The position numbers were made by a program, and so were the translations under genes. This document shows positions 48,200 to 60,920 of a stretch of DNA of 64,000 bases, piece by piece (position 1 is the stretch's first letter; every line of letters begins with the position of its first letter). The notes beneath the pieces were generated by a model. That model searched no databases. It saw only the letters and a program-made list of their open reading frames with translations, and was not told the DNA's origin. Source of the DNA: Marinobacterium halophilum (GTDB taxonomy: Bacteria > Pseudomonadota > Gammaproteobacteria > Pseudomonadales > Balneatricaceae); NCBI RefSeq assembly GCF_003014615.1, contig NZ_PYGI01000012.1, forward strand, positions 1 to 64,000, in the 5' to 3' direction.

Positions 48200-49000
48200 A
48201 TGGACAATAACAATAACACCGTGCTGCTGGAGATCTCCGCTGAAGGCGTCGCCACCCTGACGCTGAATCGGCCGGAGGTTCACAACGCCTTCGATGACCA
48301 GATCATCGCTGCACTGATTGAGGCCCTGGAGGCTACCGACAGCAACGCCGAAGTGCGCATACTGGTACTGCGCTCCAATGGCCGCAACTTTTCGGCCGGA
48401 GCCGATCTTGGCTGGATGCAGCGGATGGCCAATAACAGCCACCAGGACAACCTCGAAGATGCCGGACAGCTGGCTCGTCTGATGGACGTGCTGAACAACC
48501 ACAGCAAACCCACCATCGGTCTGGTGCAAGGTGCCGCTTATGGCGGTGCCGTCGGTCTGGCTGCCTGCTGTGACATCGTCATCGCCACCGAGCAGAGCCA
48601 ATTTTGCCTCAGCGAAGTGAAAATCGGCCTGATCCCCGCCGTGATCAGTCCCTATGTGGTCCGGGCCATCGGCGAGCGCCTGTCCCGCCGCTACTTCCTC
48701 ACCGCTGAACCGTTCAGCGCGAAAATTGCAGCGCAAGCCGGTCTGGTGCATGAGGTGGTTCCCCACGCCGACCTGCTGGATGAAGCCTGTAACCGCTTCA
48801 TTGCTCAGCTGCGCCGTAACAGTCCCCAAGCGATGAATGCCGCCAAGGAACTGATTTTTGCCGTCAGCCAAAAACCGATTGATCAGTCGGTCATTGATGA
48901 TACGGCTCGCCGCATTGCGGATATTCGTGTCAGCGACGAGGGCCAGGAAGGACTCAGTGCCTTTCTCGGCAAGCGCACACCGAACTGGATCGAGGAATAA
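48200..49000 (+). CDS. liuC: Methylglutaconyl-CoA hydratase
   Basis: Crotonase-fold enzyme of 266 residues that hydrates 3-methylglutaconyl-CoA to HMG-CoA. Key blocks are LTLNRPEVHNAFDDQII, NFSAGADLGWMQRM, GAAYGGAVGLAACCDIVIATE and CLSEVKIGLIPAVISPYVVRAIG. Glu in SEVKIG is the catalytic type residue. It lies between liuB and liuD with short gaps, the standard order in liu operons. Confidence 0.96.
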   Translation: MDNNNNTVLLEISAEGVATLTLNRPEVHNAFDDQIIAALIEALEATDSNAEVRILVLRSNGRNFSAGADLGWMQRMANNSHQDNLEDAGQLARLMDVLNNHSKPTIGLVQGAAYGGAVGLAACCDIVIATEQSQFCLSEVKIGLIPAVISPYVVRAIGERLSRRYFLTAEPFSAKIAAQAGLVHEVVPHADLLDEACNRFIAQLRRNSPQAMNAAKELIFAVSQKPIDQSVIDDTARRIADIRVSDEGQEGLSAFLGKRTPNWIEE

Positions 49001-49006
49001 TTTGCC

Positions 49007-51001
49007 ATGTTTAATAAAATTCTTATCGCGAACCGTGGCGAGATCGCCTGCCGAGTCATCCAGACCGCTCATCGCCTCGGTATTCGCTGCGTTGCCGTCT
49101 ACTCTGAAGCCGACCGCCACGCCCGCCATGTCGCGATGGCCGATGAAGCCTTCCTGATCGGCCCTGCCGCAAGCAGTGAAAGCTACCTGCGTGCCGACAA
49201 GATCATTGAAGTGGCCAAAACCAGCGGCGCTCAGGCAATCCATCCGGGCTACGGTTTCCTGTCCGAAAACACCGATTTTGCCAAGGCCTGTGAAGCCAAC
49301 GACATTGTTTTCATTGGCCCGCCTGCCTCGGCCATCGCCGCAATGGGTTCCAAGTCCGCCGCCAAGGCGATCATGCAGGATGCCGGTGTACCCTTGGTGC
49401 CGGGCTATCACGGGGCTGATCAGTCCCATGACCTGCTGCGTGTTGAAGCCGAGAAATGTGGCTTCCCGCTGTTGCTCAAGGCCGTGGCCGGCGGTGGCGG
49501 CAAGGGCATGCGCGTCGTCGAATCGATGAGCGAGTTTGATGAGGCGCTGGCGGCTGCACAGCGTGAATCGAAGAACGCGTTCGGCAACCCGGACATGTTG
49601 ATCGAGAAGTATCTGACCCAGCCCCGCCATGTGGAAATTCAGGTGTTCTGCGATAACACCGGCGATGGCGTTTATCTGGCCGAGCGTGACTGTTCGGTGC
49701 AGCGCCGCCACCAGAAAGTGATCGAAGAAGCCCCGGCTCCCGGCCTGAGTGACGAAACCCGCAAGGCCATGGGCGTCGCCGCCGTGCGCGCGGCCCAGGC
49801 GATCGACTATGTTGGTGCCGGCACCGTCGAATTCCTCTACGACGTGGATGGTTCCTTCTACTTCATGGAGATGAACACCCGTCTGCAGGTGGAGCACCCG
49901 GTGACCGAAATGATCACCGGTCAGGATCTGGTTGAATGGCAGCTGCGCATCGCCAACGGCGAACCGCTGCCGCTGCAGCAGGACCAGATCCGCCTGCGCG
50001 GGCATGCGCTGGAAGCACGCATCTATGCCGAAGACCCGGACCATGATTTCCTGCCCGCCACCGGCACCCTGCGCTACCTGCGTACACCGGAAGAAAATGC
50101 CCATGTCCGCGTCGACACCGGCGTGGTCGAAGGTGATGAGGTCAGCATCCACTATGATCCGATGATCGCCAAACTGGTGGTCTGGGATGACAACCGTGAG
50201 CGTGCCATCAATCGCATGGTGCAGGCATTGGAGGAATACCGCATCGGCGGGGTGAAGACCAACATCCGCTTCCTGCATGCACTGGCCGACTCCGCGCCGT
50301 TCCGCAATGAAGAACTGGATACCGGTTTTATCGGCAAGCATGAAGCCCTGCTGTTCCCGCCTGCCCGTCTCGACGAAAACCTGGGACTGGTGCTGAGCGC
50401 CTGCTTCTTCCTGCTGCGCAGCAAGGCGGAACAGACGTTGCCAAGCGACCCCTACTCGCCGTTTGCTCGGCAGAACAGCTGGCGCTTGAATTCAGAGTAC
50501 GCACGTCCAATGACGTTACTCAGCGATGATGTGCAGTATCCGCTCAGCATTCTGGAACGGGATGAGGGTTACGACATCCGCATCGGCGACAGCTGCTATG
50601 ACGTCCGCGCGACCCTGCAGGATGATCAACTACAGGCCACCGTCAATGGCCACCGCTTCAGTATCTGCGGCGATCTGCATCAGGACCAGCTGGTTCTGTT
50701 TCATGCCGGTGAAACCTTCCACTGTGCCCAACATCGGGAACAGTATGGTCTTGAAGACCAGACCAGTGAAGGCGGCTTGCAGGCACCGATGAACGGCTCT
50801 GTAGTGGCGGTATTGGTCAAGGCCGGTGATGCGGTCAAAGCGGGTCAGACCCTAGTCATCATGGAAGCGATGAAGATGGAACACGCGATCAAGGCACCCG
50901 CCAACGGCACCGTCAGCGAAATCTTCTTTGCCGAGGGCGACCTGGTGTCCGAGGGTGCCGAACTGATTGCCATCGAACTCGATAGCGAGGAGGCCGCCTG
51001 A
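49007..51001 (+). CDS. liuD: Methylcrotonyl-CoA carboxylase alpha subunit (biotin carboxylase/BCCP)
   Basis: A 664-residue biotin-dependent subunit. The order is: biotin carboxylase domain ([25 protein letters not shown]-grasp loop [27 protein letters not shown]), a BT-type linker, and a C-terminal biotinyl domain with the attachment Lys at 623 in MEAMKMEH. Its ATG follows liuC by six bases and its TGA stop overlaps the next start (TGATG). It carboxylates biotin with bicarbonate and ATP. Confidence 0.97.
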   Translation: MFNKILIANRGEIACRVIQTAHRLGIRCVAVYSEADRHARHVAMADEAFLIGPAASSESYLRADKIIEVAKTSGAQAIHPGYGFLSENTDFAKACEANDIVFIGPPASAIAAMGSKSAAKAIMQDAGVPLVPGYHGADQSHDLLRVEAEKCGFPLLLKAVAGGGGKGMRVVESMSEFDEALAAAQRESKNAFGNPDMLIEKYLTQPRHVEIQVFCDNTGDGVYLAERDCSVQRRHQKVIEEAPAPGLSDETRKAMGVAAVRAAQAIDYVGAGTVEFLYDVDGSFYFMEMNTRLQVEHPVTEMITGQDLVEWQLRIANGEPLPLQQDQIRLRGHALEARIYAEDPDHDFLPATGTLRYLRTPEENAHVRVDTGVVEGDEVSIHYDPMIAKLVVWDDNRERAINRMVQALEEYRIGGVKTNIRFLHALADSAPFRNEELDTGFIGKHEALLFPPARLDENLGLVLSACFFLLRSKAEQTLPSDPYSPFARQNSWRLNSEYARPMTLLSDDVQYPLSILERDEGYDIRIGDSCYDVRATLQDDQLQATVNGHRFSICGDLHQDQLVLFHAGETFHCAQHREQYGLEDQTSEGGLQAPMNGSVVAVLVKAGDAVKAGQTLVIMEAMKMEHAIKAPANGTVSEIFFAEGDLVSEGAELIAIELDSEEAA

Positions 51002-51909
51002 TGGCATTTCCACAACAGGTCCGTATCGTTGAAGTCGGCCCTCGCGACGGCCTGCAAAACGAGCCGGGACCGATCATCCCCACCGATATCAAGATAGAGC
51101 TGATCAACCGCTTGGCTGCCGCCGGTATCCGTCATATAGAAGCCGCCAGTTTCGTTTCCCCGAAATGGGTACCGCAGATGGGTGATGCCGCCGCCGTAAT
51201 GGCGGGCATTGACCGGCAGCCCGGCATCACCTATTCCGCCCTGACCCCCAATGTTAAGGGGCTGGAAGGTGCCATGGCCGCTGGCGTCACTGAAGTTGCC
51301 GTGTTCAGTGCCGCCTCCGAAGCGTTCACGCAGAAGAACATCAACTGCAGCATCGCCGAAAGCCTGAAGCGGTTCCAGCCGCTGATCGAACAGGCACGGG
51401 CCGCCGATATCCGCGTTCGTGGCTATGTTTCCACCGTGCTGGGCTGCCCGTATCAGGGCGATATCACCCCGGCACAGGTTGCCGTCGTCAGCCGTGAGCT
51501 GATCGACATGGGCTGCTATGAAATATCGCTGGGTGACACCATCGGCACCGGCACTCCGCTGAAGGCAAAACGGATGCTGGAGGCCGTGGCCAAAGAAGTC
51601 TCCCTTGATCGGCTTGCCGCTCACTTTCATGACACCTACGGCCAGGCCGTGGCCAATCTTTATGCTGTCATGGAAGAAGGTATTGCCGTGATCGATAGCT
51701 CAACCGCAGGCCTCGGCGGCTGTCCCTATGCCAAGGGCGCAGCCGGCAATGTGGCCACTGAAGATGTGCTTTATCTCCTGCAGGGGCTGGAAATCGACAC
51801 CGGCATCGACCTGCAGGCGGTGGTCGATACCGGCCACTGGATTACCCGCGAACTCGGCCGTGCCAATGGCTCCAAGGTCGCACAGGCGCTTGGCACCTGC
51901 GGGCGCTGA
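51001..51909 (+). CDS. liuE: Hydroxymethylglutaryl-CoA lyase
   Basis: A TIM-barrel lyase of 302 residues that splits HMG-CoA into acetyl-CoA and acetoacetate, the final liu step. Metal and substrate residues are in [13 protein letters not shown], the [12 protein letters not shown] block (HxH metal ligands), and the catalytic Cys loop [19 protein letters not shown]. It is translationally coupled to liuD through a one-base overlap. Confidence 0.97.
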   Translation: MAFPQQVRIVEVGPRDGLQNEPGPIIPTDIKIELINRLAAAGIRHIEAASFVSPKWVPQMGDAAAVMAGIDRQPGITYSALTPNVKGLEGAMAAGVTEVAVFSAASEAFTQKNINCSIAESLKRFQPLIEQARAADIRVRGYVSTVLGCPYQGDITPAQVAVVSRELIDMGCYEISLGDTIGTGTPLKAKRMLEAVAKEVSLDRLAAHFHDTYGQAVANLYAVMEEGIAVIDSSTAGLGGCPYAKGAAGNVATEDVLYLLQGLEIDTGIDLQAVVDTGHWITRELGRANGSKVAQALGTCGR

Positions 51910-51964
51910 ACAGCCGGAATCACTACATTGAATGCCTGATAACGATAATAAAGAGGTATTAGGA

Positions 51965-52543
51965 ATGTCACAGCCTGATCACATTACCGCTCTGGATCTG
52001 CCTATTCCCGAGCGTCATCAATTGCCCGAAGACGTGCAGAAATACTTCGGCAAATGCGACGAAAAACTGGGCATGGTGCCCAATGTGCTTAAAGCCTACA
52101 GCCAGAACATGGCCCAATTTGAAGTATTCACCCGTTTCTATAACGAACTGATGTTCGGCGACAGCGAGCTGACGCCGCTGGAACGAGAAATGATCGCCGT
52201 GGTGGTCTCGTCCAATAATCATTGCTACTACTGCCTGACCGCTCACGGTGCGGCCGTGCGCGAGTATTCCGAAGATCCGGCACTGGGCGAACTGATGGTG
52301 ATGAACTACCGCGCCGCCGAGCTGGAACCGCGCCAGCGCGCCATGCTCGACTTCGCACACAAGCTGACGGTGACTCCGGCGGAGATCAGTGAGGCTGACC
52401 GCCAGGCACTCCGTGATGCAGGCTTCAGTGAACGCGGCATCTGGGATATTGCCAACGTTACCGGTTTCTACAACATGACCAACCGCGTGGCCAGCGCATC
52501 CGACATGCAGCCGAACCCCGAATATCACGGACGCTTCCGTTAA
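51965..52543 (+). CDS. AhpD-like/carboxymuconolactone decarboxylase-family protein
   Basis: A 192-residue protein of the peroxidase-related (alkylhydroperoxidase D-like) type. The redox motif CYYC lies in NNHCYYCLTAHGAAVRE, followed by WDIANVTGFYNMTNRVA near the C-terminus. Such proteins often act as thiol peroxidases; here the role is unknown. ATG 51965 has GAGG about eight bases upstream; the ORF upstream overlaps the gap. It sits inside the liu operon after the HMG-CoA lyase. Confidence 0.88.
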   Translation: MSQPDHITALDLPIPERHQLPEDVQKYFGKCDEKLGMVPNVLKAYSQNMAQFEVFTRFYNELMFGDSELTPLEREMIAVVVSSNNHCYYCLTAHGAAVREYSEDPALGELMVMNYRAAELEPRQRAMLDFAHKLTVTPAEISEADRQALRDAGFSERGIWDIANVTGFYNMTNRVASASDMQPNPEYHGRFR

Positions 52544-52597
52544 TCGGTTATTACCTTTTCATCTGACCGGATAACAACAAAAATCGGAGTCACCACG

Positions 52598-54286
52598 ATG
52601 AACACACCGCTACCGAGCTACACCAGCAGCACCGCCGACAAGCCACTGATCGGCATGACCATTGGCGACAAGTTCGACGAAATCGCCGCGCAATACCCGG
52701 ATAATGATGCCCTGATCGTACTGCACCAGGACATTCACTGGAATTACCGAGAATTACAGCAACAGGCCAACACCTGCGCCCGCGCACTGCTCGCCCTGGG
52801 TGTATGCAAGGGCGATCGCGTCGGCGTTTGGTCACCGAACCGCGCCGAATGGACGCTGAGTCAGATCGCCACCGCCAAGATTGGCGCGATTCTGGTCAAT
52901 ATCAATCCGGCCTACCGCACCCATGAACTGGAATATGCGCTGAAGCAGTCCGGTGCCCGCTTCCTGATCACGGCCGATAGTTTCAAAAGCTCTGATTATC
53001 GCGGCATGCTTTACGAGCTGGCACCGGAGCTTAAACTTTGCGCCGATGGCAGACTGAAATCACAGAAGTTGCCGGAGCTGGAGTGCATCATCAATCTGGA
53101 CAGCGACAAGCACGCGGGCATGTGGCGTTGGGCCGATATGATGGAACAAGGCGAACAAGTCAGCGAACAGGATCTCGCCGACCTGCAAGCCACGCTGCAG
53201 TTCGATGACCCGATCAACATCCAGTACACCTCGGGCACCACCGGCTTCCCCAAAGGGGCAACGCTGTCACACCACAACATCCTCAACAATGGCTTTTTCG
53301 TTGCTGAAAGCATGGGTTTTACCAGCGAAGACCGCCTGGTCATTCCGGTACCGCTGTACCACTGCTTCGGCATGGTGATGGGCAATCTCGGCTGCATGAC
53401 CCACGGTGCCGCCATGATCTACCCCGACGAAGGCTTCGAGCCGACTTCCGTACTCAAAGCGATCCACTCGCAGCGCGCCACGGCTCTGTACGGCGTTCCC
53501 ACCATGTTCATCGCCGAACTGGATCATCCCGAGTTCGACAGCTTCGACCTGTCCAGCCTGCGCACCGGCATCATGGCGGGCTCCATCTGCCCAACTGAAG
53601 TGATGAAGCAGGTGATCAGCAAGATGCATATGAGCGAGGTCCAGATCGCCTACGGCATGACCGAAACCAGCCCTGTCTCAACCCAGACCGGTGCCAACGA
53701 CAGCATTGAAAAGCGCGTTTCCACCGTCGGCCGTACCCAGCCGCATCTGGAATCAAAGATTATTGACCCGGGCAGTAGCAAGGTTGTACCACGCGGTGAA
53801 ATCGGTGAGCTTTGCACCCGCGGCTACAGCGTGATGCTCAAGTACTGGAACAACGAACATGCCACTGCCGACGCCATCGATGAGTCGGGCTGGATGCATA
53901 CCGGTGATTTGGCCACCATGGATGACGAGGGTTATATCCAGATTGTCGGGCGTATCAAGGATATGGTGATCCGTGGCGGCGAAAACGTCTATCCGAAAGA
54001 GATCGAAGAGTTCCTGTACACCCATCCGGCCGTATCGGAAGTTCAGGTCACTGGCGTGCCCGACAAGAAATATGGCGAGGAATTGATCGCCTGGATCAAG
54101 CTGCATCCCCATGCAGACAGCGTGACTCAGGATGACCTGCGCGCTTTTTGCAAAGGCAAAATCACCCACTTCAAGGTGCCGCGCTACTTCAAGTTCGTCG
54201 AGTCTTTCCCGATGACCGTGACCGGCAAGATCCAGAAGTTTAAAATGCGTGAGATATCAATCGAGGAGCTGGGGCTGGACGACTGA
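52598..54286 (+). CDS. AMP-forming acyl-CoA synthetase (ACSF2/FadD-like)
   Basis: A 562-residue ANL-superfamily ligase. The P-loop is [18 protein letters not shown], with downstream motifs [26 protein letters not shown] and [21 protein letters not shown]. The catalytic Lys is in [10 protein letters not shown]. Family similarity points to medium- or branched-chain fatty acids. As last gene of the liu operon it may instead activate acetoacetate or a branched acid; this is inferred only from position. No signal or membrane segment. Confidence 0.9.
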   Translation: MNTPLPSYTSSTADKPLIGMTIGDKFDEIAAQYPDNDALIVLHQDIHWNYRELQQQANTCARALLALGVCKGDRVGVWSPNRAEWTLSQIATAKIGAILVNINPAYRTHELEYALKQSGARFLITADSFKSSDYRGMLYELAPELKLCADGRLKSQKLPELECIINLDSDKHAGMWRWADMMEQGEQVSEQDLADLQATLQFDDPINIQYTSGTTGFPKGATLSHHNILNNGFFVAESMGFTSEDRLVIPVPLYHCFGMVMGNLGCMTHGAAMIYPDEGFEPTSVLKAIHSQRATALYGVPTMFIAELDHPEFDSFDLSSLRTGIMAGSICPTEVMKQVISKMHMSEVQIAYGMTETSPVSTQTGANDSIEKRVSTVGRTQPHLESKIIDPGSSKVVPRGEIGELCTRGYSVMLKYWNNEHATADAIDESGWMHTGDLATMDDEGYIQIVGRIKDMVIRGGENVYPKEIEEFLYTHPAVSEVQVTGVPDKKYGEELIAWIKLHPHADSVTQDDLRAFCKGKITHFKVPRYFKFVESFPMTVTGKIQKFKMREISIEELGLDD

Positions 54287-54323
54287 CTCGTCAACGCCCG
54301 CTCGAACATGCAAAGGAGCCTGC

Positions 54324-54349
54324 AACGCCGACCTCGTGTCGGCGTTTTC
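54324..54349 (+). terminator. Hairpin after the acyl-CoA synthetase gene
   Basis: AACGCCGAC-5 nt-GTCGGCGTT followed by a short TT run looks like an intrinsic terminator for the liu operon. It ends eight bases before the next start codon and lies between an AAGGAG sequence (54312-54317) and that start, so it may also affect translation of the downstream gene. Confidence 0.6.
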
Positions 54350-54353
54350 GACC

Positions 54354-55172
54354 ATGAATATCGCTGACCATTACGAGCAACAGCTCGATACCACCGCCCT
54401 GCTGGCACGGGTGAAACAGCATTATCCCGACGGTGCCAGCCTGTACCAGCTGGCCCCGCTGGATCAACTGCATATCGGCGGCATCAAGGCCTCGGAGCGC
54501 CTGCTGCGCCATCTTGACCCGGCGCGGCATCGGCAGGTGCTGGATATCGGCTCCGGTGCCGGTGGATTGATGCGTCAGGCAGCAACACTGGGCGTGCCGA
54601 TGATCGGGCTGGACATTACCCATGATCTCAACCGGCTGAATCAGGGCCTGAATACCTGCTTCAGCGAAGCGGTCAACCACCCCTTGCTTACCGGCGATGC
54701 CCACCATCTTCCCTTTGCCGACAGCAGCCTCGACTTGATTCTGTTCCAGCACAGCTTTCTCAACATGCCCGACGACCGTCAGGTATTGAAGGAATGCCGC
54801 CGTGTGCTCAAGCCCAACGGCGCACTGATCATGCATGAAGTGGTGCTCGGACCCAACGCAGCCGACATGCGCTTCCCCGTCCCCTGGGCTGATGATGCCC
54901 ATCACTCCCACCTGCTCAGCCGACAGGTACTGCACAGCCGAGTGCAGGATGCGGGGTTTGGTGACATTCAGATCGACGACTGGAGCGACGATGCGCTCAG
55001 TTGGCGTCGTCGTCAGCTCGACAAGGAACAGGCAGGTACGCCCACTCGGGCACCGCTGTCACCGGCACTGGTGTTGGGCCGTCGCTTCAAGGCAATGGGG
55101 GAAAATCTGGTACTGAATCTGGAAAGTGGTGCGATTCGCGTCGTGGAGGTTATCGCCTCCCGCACCCTCTGA
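54354..55172 (+). CDS. SAM-dependent methyltransferase, class I
   Basis: A 272-residue Rossmann-fold methyltransferase. Motif I is VLDIGSGAGGLMRQAA, followed by GLDITHDLN, the post-I acidic LTGDAHHLPFADSSLDLILFQHSF, and ECRRVLKPNGALIMHEV. It resembles UbiE/COQ5-type enzymes, but the substrate is unknown. ATG 54354 is the first good start after the liu hairpin; the longer frame upstream overlaps the synthetase gene and is not conserved-looking. It ends shortly before the katG terminator. Confidence 0.85.
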   Translation: MNIADHYEQQLDTTALLARVKQHYPDGASLYQLAPLDQLHIGGIKASERLLRHLDPARHRQVLDIGSGAGGLMRQAATLGVPMIGLDITHDLNRLNQGLNTCFSEAVNHPLLTGDAHHLPFADSSLDLILFQHSFLNMPDDRQVLKECRRVLKPNGALIMHEVVLGPNAADMRFPVPWADDAHHSHLLSRQVLHSRVQDAGFGDIQIDDWSDDALSWRRRQLDKEQAGTPTRAPLSPALVLGRRFKAMGENLVLNLESGAIRVVEVIASRTL

Positions 55173-55178
55173 ACGGTA

Positions 55179-55213
55179 CAAAAAACCACGAACAGCAGCA
55201 ACTGTTCGTGGTT
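55179..55213. terminator. Terminator between the methyltransferase gene and katG
   Basis: Perfect 10-bp stem CCACGAACAG/CTGTTCGTGG with A6 to its left and TTT to its right. On the minus strand it gives six Ts, a good terminator for katG; on the plus strand it is weaker. Confidence 0.85.
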
Positions 55214-55241
55214 TCAGGCATGCCTTTATGGATATGCCGTT

Positions 55242-57443
<2,202 letters not shown>

Positions 57444-57583
57444 TCATTGGAATGTTAAGACGTTGTAGTGCCTGACGCTCAAGTTACTCCCCCAACATAG
57501 CAGTCCATGCACTAAAAGTGAGGTTGACTCTGACTATCTTAACCATAGCCAGTGTCAATTCACGTATCTTTACGACCGGCACA

Positions 57584-57625
57584 AATAGGTCACATCATTG
57601 TCCTTTAAAGTAGCAGTCACCTATT
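57584..57625. promoter_or_regulatory. Candidate operator upstream of katG
   Basis: AATAGGT and ACCTATT form 7-bp inverted arms 28 bp apart. The ATAG/CTAT ends recall OxyR half sites, but the total span is about 3 bp too long and the inner half sites are poor. Low confidence. Confidence 0.25.
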
Positions 57626-57662
57626 AATCCAGCCATCGCGTGTCGAACCGGTGCCTAAAACG

Positions 57663-57693
57663 AAAAACCCCGCTACGATGACTCGCAGCAGGG
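57663..57693 (-). terminator. Intrinsic terminator after the OmpA-family gene
   Basis: On the minus strand CCCTGCTGCGA pairs with TCGTAGCGGGG (with G-U pairs) and is followed by T5. Confidence 0.8.
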
Positions 57694-57721
57694 CTCAGTT
57701 GAACCTTAAACCGTTCAGATG

Positions 57722-57744
57722 GTGACGGGGTAAAACCCCGTCAC
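57722..57744 (-). other. Second hairpin after the OmpA-family gene
   Basis: GTGACGGGG-5 nt-CCCCGTCAC, a 9-bp perfect stem about 22 bases past the stop codon and before the terminator at 57663-57693. No U-tract. Probably protects the mRNA 3' end. Confidence 0.5.
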
Positions 57745-57766
57745 AGGCAACATCGGCAGCGTTGCA

Positions 57767-58753
57767 TCAGTCAGCAAGCACCAGTTCGACACGGCGGTTT
57801 TTGGTGCGACCCGCGTCTGTCGAATTACTCAATACCGGACTTGCCGGACCGACGCCTACCGCTGTCAAACGGCCTGCCTCAATACCATGCTCACGCACCA
57901 GCGTGGTCACGACCGTATCGGCGCGGCTTTTGCTCAGGCGCATGTTGAAGTTGAAGTCACCCTGACTATCGGTGTGCCCCACCACATAAAACGATTTCAC
58001 AGGGTTCTGCTGTAAATAGTCGGCAATCGTTGTAACCACATCGGCCGATTCAGCCTTCAGCGTTGCCTTAGCGGTATCGAACAGCACCCCTTCCAATTCT
58101 ACCTTACCGGTTTCAGCGATCGCTTTGTTCATGCCATCCAGGTTGATGCTGATGCGGTCGGTGTCCAGCGTTTCAATCTCGCCAATGTCCAGCACCACCT
58201 TGGTAGGGAAACGGCCACCGCTGGTTTGATCAACCAGCAAGGTCGCATAGATCTCCTTGCCTTGAATATCAGCCTTGCCCGACCAGTAAAAATACGGATG
58301 GCGGTCGCCATGCAGGTTGGGTGCATCCAGCCCATGATCACGTCCGCGACGCGCACTGACACCCTCCCAATAAAGCTGACTCACAAACCGACGGCCACAT
58401 TCATTATCCGTGCGGCAGGTATAAATCGGCGTGAAACCGGCTTGTGCAAACGCCTTTTCATAATTGCGGAAGATCTGCAGTGCGGAATATTTACGGTCGT
58501 TTGCCTCATACCCCAGCGTTGTCACCTTACCTTCAAGGCGCAGTACCGGTGGCATAGGCTGGTCCGGATCACGCGGCCCGGTCGCCACCAGAAATTCGTC
58601 ATACTCACTGGTGTAATAACTGTTGATATGCGTATCGGGAAAACGGGAGATCAACGGGTGATCTTCAGCACCTTTCCGATCCCCATTCGCCGCCATCAAC
58701 GGCATTGCCACCATTGCAGACAATACACAGGGCAGTAACAGCTTGAGTTTCAT
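57767..58753 (-). CDS. OmpA-family protein with N-terminal DUF4892-like domain
   Basis: A 328-residue exported protein. The signal peptide (MKLKLLLPCVLSAMVAMPLMA-A) is followed by a DUF4892-like domain (from DHPLISRFPDTHI to about 210, with a Cys pair CRTDNEC). The C-terminal OmpA-like domain (GVLFDTAKATLKAESADVVTTIADYL, VVGHTDSQGDFNFNMRLSKSRADTV, KNRRVEL) should bind peptidoglycan. There is no transmembrane beta-barrel. It is probably periplasmic or outer-membrane associated. Function unknown. Confidence 0.85.
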   Translation of the reverse strand: MKLKLLLPCVLSAMVAMPLMAANGDRKGAEDHPLISRFPDTHINSYYTSEYDEFLVATGPRDPDQPMPPVLRLEGKVTTLGYEANDRKYSALQIFRNYEKAFAQAGFTPIYTCRTDNECGRRFVSQLYWEGVSARRGRDHGLDAPNLHGDRHPYFYWSGKADIQGKEIYATLLVDQTSGGRFPTKVVLDIGEIETLDTDRISINLDGMNKAIAETGKVELEGVLFDTAKATLKAESADVVTTIADYLQQNPVKSFYVVGHTDSQGDFNFNMRLSKSRADTVVTTLVREHGIEAGRLTAVGVGPASPVLSNSTDAGRTKNRRVELVLAD

Positions 58754-58828
58754 TCAACAATCCTTATTCACACATACATGGGGGCCAGGTCTTCTAGCCT
58801 GTTGGAAAAAATCCGGCACCATTTTACA

Positions 58829-58869
58829 TAAAAAAACCCCGCCTCAGATGACCAAGGCAGGGCTTTTTT
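58829..58869. terminator. Bidirectional terminator after fabV
   Basis: Hairpin CCCGCCT/AGGCAGGG (one mismatch) flanked by an A-run on the left and T6 on the right; on the minus strand it provides a long T-tract for fabV. Confidence 0.85.
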
Positions 58870-58885
58870 CACGCATGCTGCGGTG

Positions 58886-60082
58886 TCAGATATCCGCTAC
58901 ATCAAAGCTGACATCCGGGTTAACGTCCGCTTCATAATCGATGCCGTCGATGCCGAAACCGAACAGTTTCAGGAACTCGTCCTTGTACAGCTGGTAGTCG
59001 GTGACATCGAACAGATTATCGCTGGTCACTTGCGGCCACAGTTCACGACAGGCGCTCTGTACGTCTTCACGCAGCTCCCAGTCATCCAGACGGAAGCGGT
59101 TGCCGTCGTCCATCTCGGCACCTTCGCCGTACAGACCCGTGCTGAACAAACGCTGCACCTGCTGCATGCAACCTTCATGGATGCCCTGCTCACGCATAAC
59201 CTTGAACACCATCGCCAGATACAGTGGCATCACCGGAATAGCGGAACTGGCCTGGGTCACCACCGATTTGAGGACTGCTACGTTGGCCTGACCGTTATGC
59301 GCGCCAGACAGTTTGCTGTTCAGCTCAGTAGCGGCGCGGTCCAGATCCTGTTTGGCCTTGCCCAGTGCACCGTGCCAATAGATCGGCCAGGTGATATCGG
59401 TACCGATATAGCTGTATGCAACGGTTTTGCAACCATCGGCCAATACGCCGGCATCGTCCAGCGCGTTGATCCAGAGTTCCCAGTCTTCACCACCCATGAC
59501 GGTAACGGTGTTGGCCACTTCTTCTTCCGTTGCCGGTTCAATCTCGGCTTCGGTGATCACGTCTTTATTGGTGTCGATGGCGGTGGAGCGGTACGGCTCG
59601 CCGATCGGTTTTAGTACAGAACGCACCACTTCGCCGGTATCCGGCATCTTGCGTACCGGTGAGGCCAGCGAGTACACCACCAGATCGATCTGACCCAGGT
59701 CTTCCTTGATCAGCTCGATGGTTTTCTGCTTGGCTTCATGAGAGAAGGCATCACCATTTAGGCTCTTGGCGTACAAGCCTGCTTCCTTGGCGCACTTGTC
59801 GAAAGCGGCAGAGTTGTACCAGCCTGCAGTACCCGGCTTGCGCTCGGTGCCCGGCTTTTCAAAGAAGATACCAATGGTCGCTGCATCGCTGCCGAAAGCG
59901 GCCGCGATACGAGATGAAAGACCGTAGCCGCTGGACGCGCCAATCACCAACACACGCTTGGGACCGTTCTCGATCTTGCCCTGCGCCTGAGTGTATGCGA
60001 TCTGCTCACGGACATTGGCTTCACAGCCAACAGGATGGGTGGTAGTGCAGATGAAGCCACGAATTTTCGGTTTGATAATCAT
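58886..60082 (-). CDS. fabV: Trans-2-enoyl-ACP/CoA reductase FabV
   Basis: NADH-dependent enoyl reductase of 398 residues that completes the fatty acid elongation cycle; FabV-type enzymes are known to resist triclosan. The N-terminus [20 protein letters not shown] and the nucleotide loop [24 protein letters not shown] are typical. The catalytic Tyr-x8-Lys is [11 protein letters not shown]. No strong SD precedes the ATG. It is downstream of tetR on the same strand with a 97-base gap; no other enoyl reductase gene is in the window. Confidence 0.97.
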   Translation of the reverse strand: MIIKPKIRGFICTTTHPVGCEANVREQIAYTQAQGKIENGPKRVLVIGASSGYGLSSRIAAAFGSDAATIGIFFEKPGTERKPGTAGWYNSAAFDKCAKEAGLYAKSLNGDAFSHEAKQKTIELIKEDLGQIDLVVYSLASPVRKMPDTGEVVRSVLKPIGEPYRSTAIDTNKDVITEAEIEPATEEEVANTVTVMGGEDWELWINALDDAGVLADGCKTVAYSYIGTDITWPIYWHGALGKAKQDLDRAATELNSKLSGAHNGQANVAVLKSVVTQASSAIPVMPLYLAMVFKVMREQGIHEGCMQQVQRLFSTGLYGEGAEMDDGNRFRLDDWELREDVQSACRELWPQVTSDNLFDVTDYQLYKDEFLKLFGFGIDGIDYEADVNPDVSFDVADI

Positions 60083-60179
60083 ATGCGATTTGGTGCCATT
60101 TATATGTTCAGGTACAAAATTGCTGTCTAAGATACCGTATTTGCACGGTCGACAACAGCGTTCAGCAGCGGTGTCCGCG

Positions 60180-60848
60180 TCAGCGCACGGTTACGCCATA
60201 CAGGAAAATATCGACGGCCTGTTCGACAGCCTGGGTACGTTCCGCTTCAGTAATGGTCATACCCAGCATTGCCCGCAGCTGAAAATTGCCTTTCACCATC
60301 TCCAGAAACTGATATGCCGCCAGTTCAGGATCACGAATCGTCAACACGCCCTGTTCAACCTGAGAATGCAGATAGGCGCTTAACTTGTCATTGATCCGCT
60401 TCGGCCCCTGCGCAAAGAAGATGGACTGGATCTGTTCCCGCTCGCTACTGCAATCAGTAGTGATCAAACGGTAGAGCCCTACCGCTTCCGGTGATAACAC
60501 CCGCTCCAGCAACAGGTTTCCATAACGCTTGAGCGCCTGCTCCGGTGTTTCCTTGCGCTTGATTGAGCACTCGACAGCTTCAAACGCAGCAAATACCCGG
60601 TTGGAGGTTTGCGTCATCATCGCTTCGAACAGGCCCAGCTTGTTGCCGAACAACCGGTAAAGGGTGCTCAGCGAACCACCCGCACGGCACATGATCTCGT
60701 TGATACTGGCGTTGTCGTAGCCCTGTTCCAGAAATACCTCACGGGCGGCATCCAGAATACGGCGCTGGCGCTCCAGTCCCTTCGGGGTCAGGCCACAGGG
60801 TTTAGCATTGTCTTCCGCGTGTACATTACTCATCGGCTTATTCTGCAT
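60180..60848 (-). CDS. TetR-family transcriptional regulator
   Basis: A 222-residue repressor-type protein. The N-terminal helix-turn-helix is [48 protein letters not shown], and the C-terminal ligand domain resembles the AcrR/YerO class. Divergent from the Bcr/CflA transporter, with a perfect palindrome between the two genes, so it probably represses the transporter and itself. Start codon at 60848 or at the in-frame ATG five codons later. Confidence 0.93.
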   Translation of the reverse strand: MQNKPMSNVHAEDNAKPCGLTPKGLERQRRILDAAREVFLEQGYDNASINEIMCRAGGSLSTLYRLFGNKLGLFEAMMTQTSNRVFAAFEAVECSIKRKETPEQALKRYGNLLLERVLSPEAVGLYRLITTDCSSEREQIQSIFFAQGPKRINDKLSAYLHSQVEQGVLTIRDPELAAYQFLEMVKGNFQLRAMLGMTITEAERTQAVEQAVDIFLYGVTVR

Positions 60849-60920
60849 CTTGATGTGGGCGCATTATATCAGGCCCATTAGCTAAGATATCGGCTTGCAT
60901 CAAAGGATAGGCTATATTAA

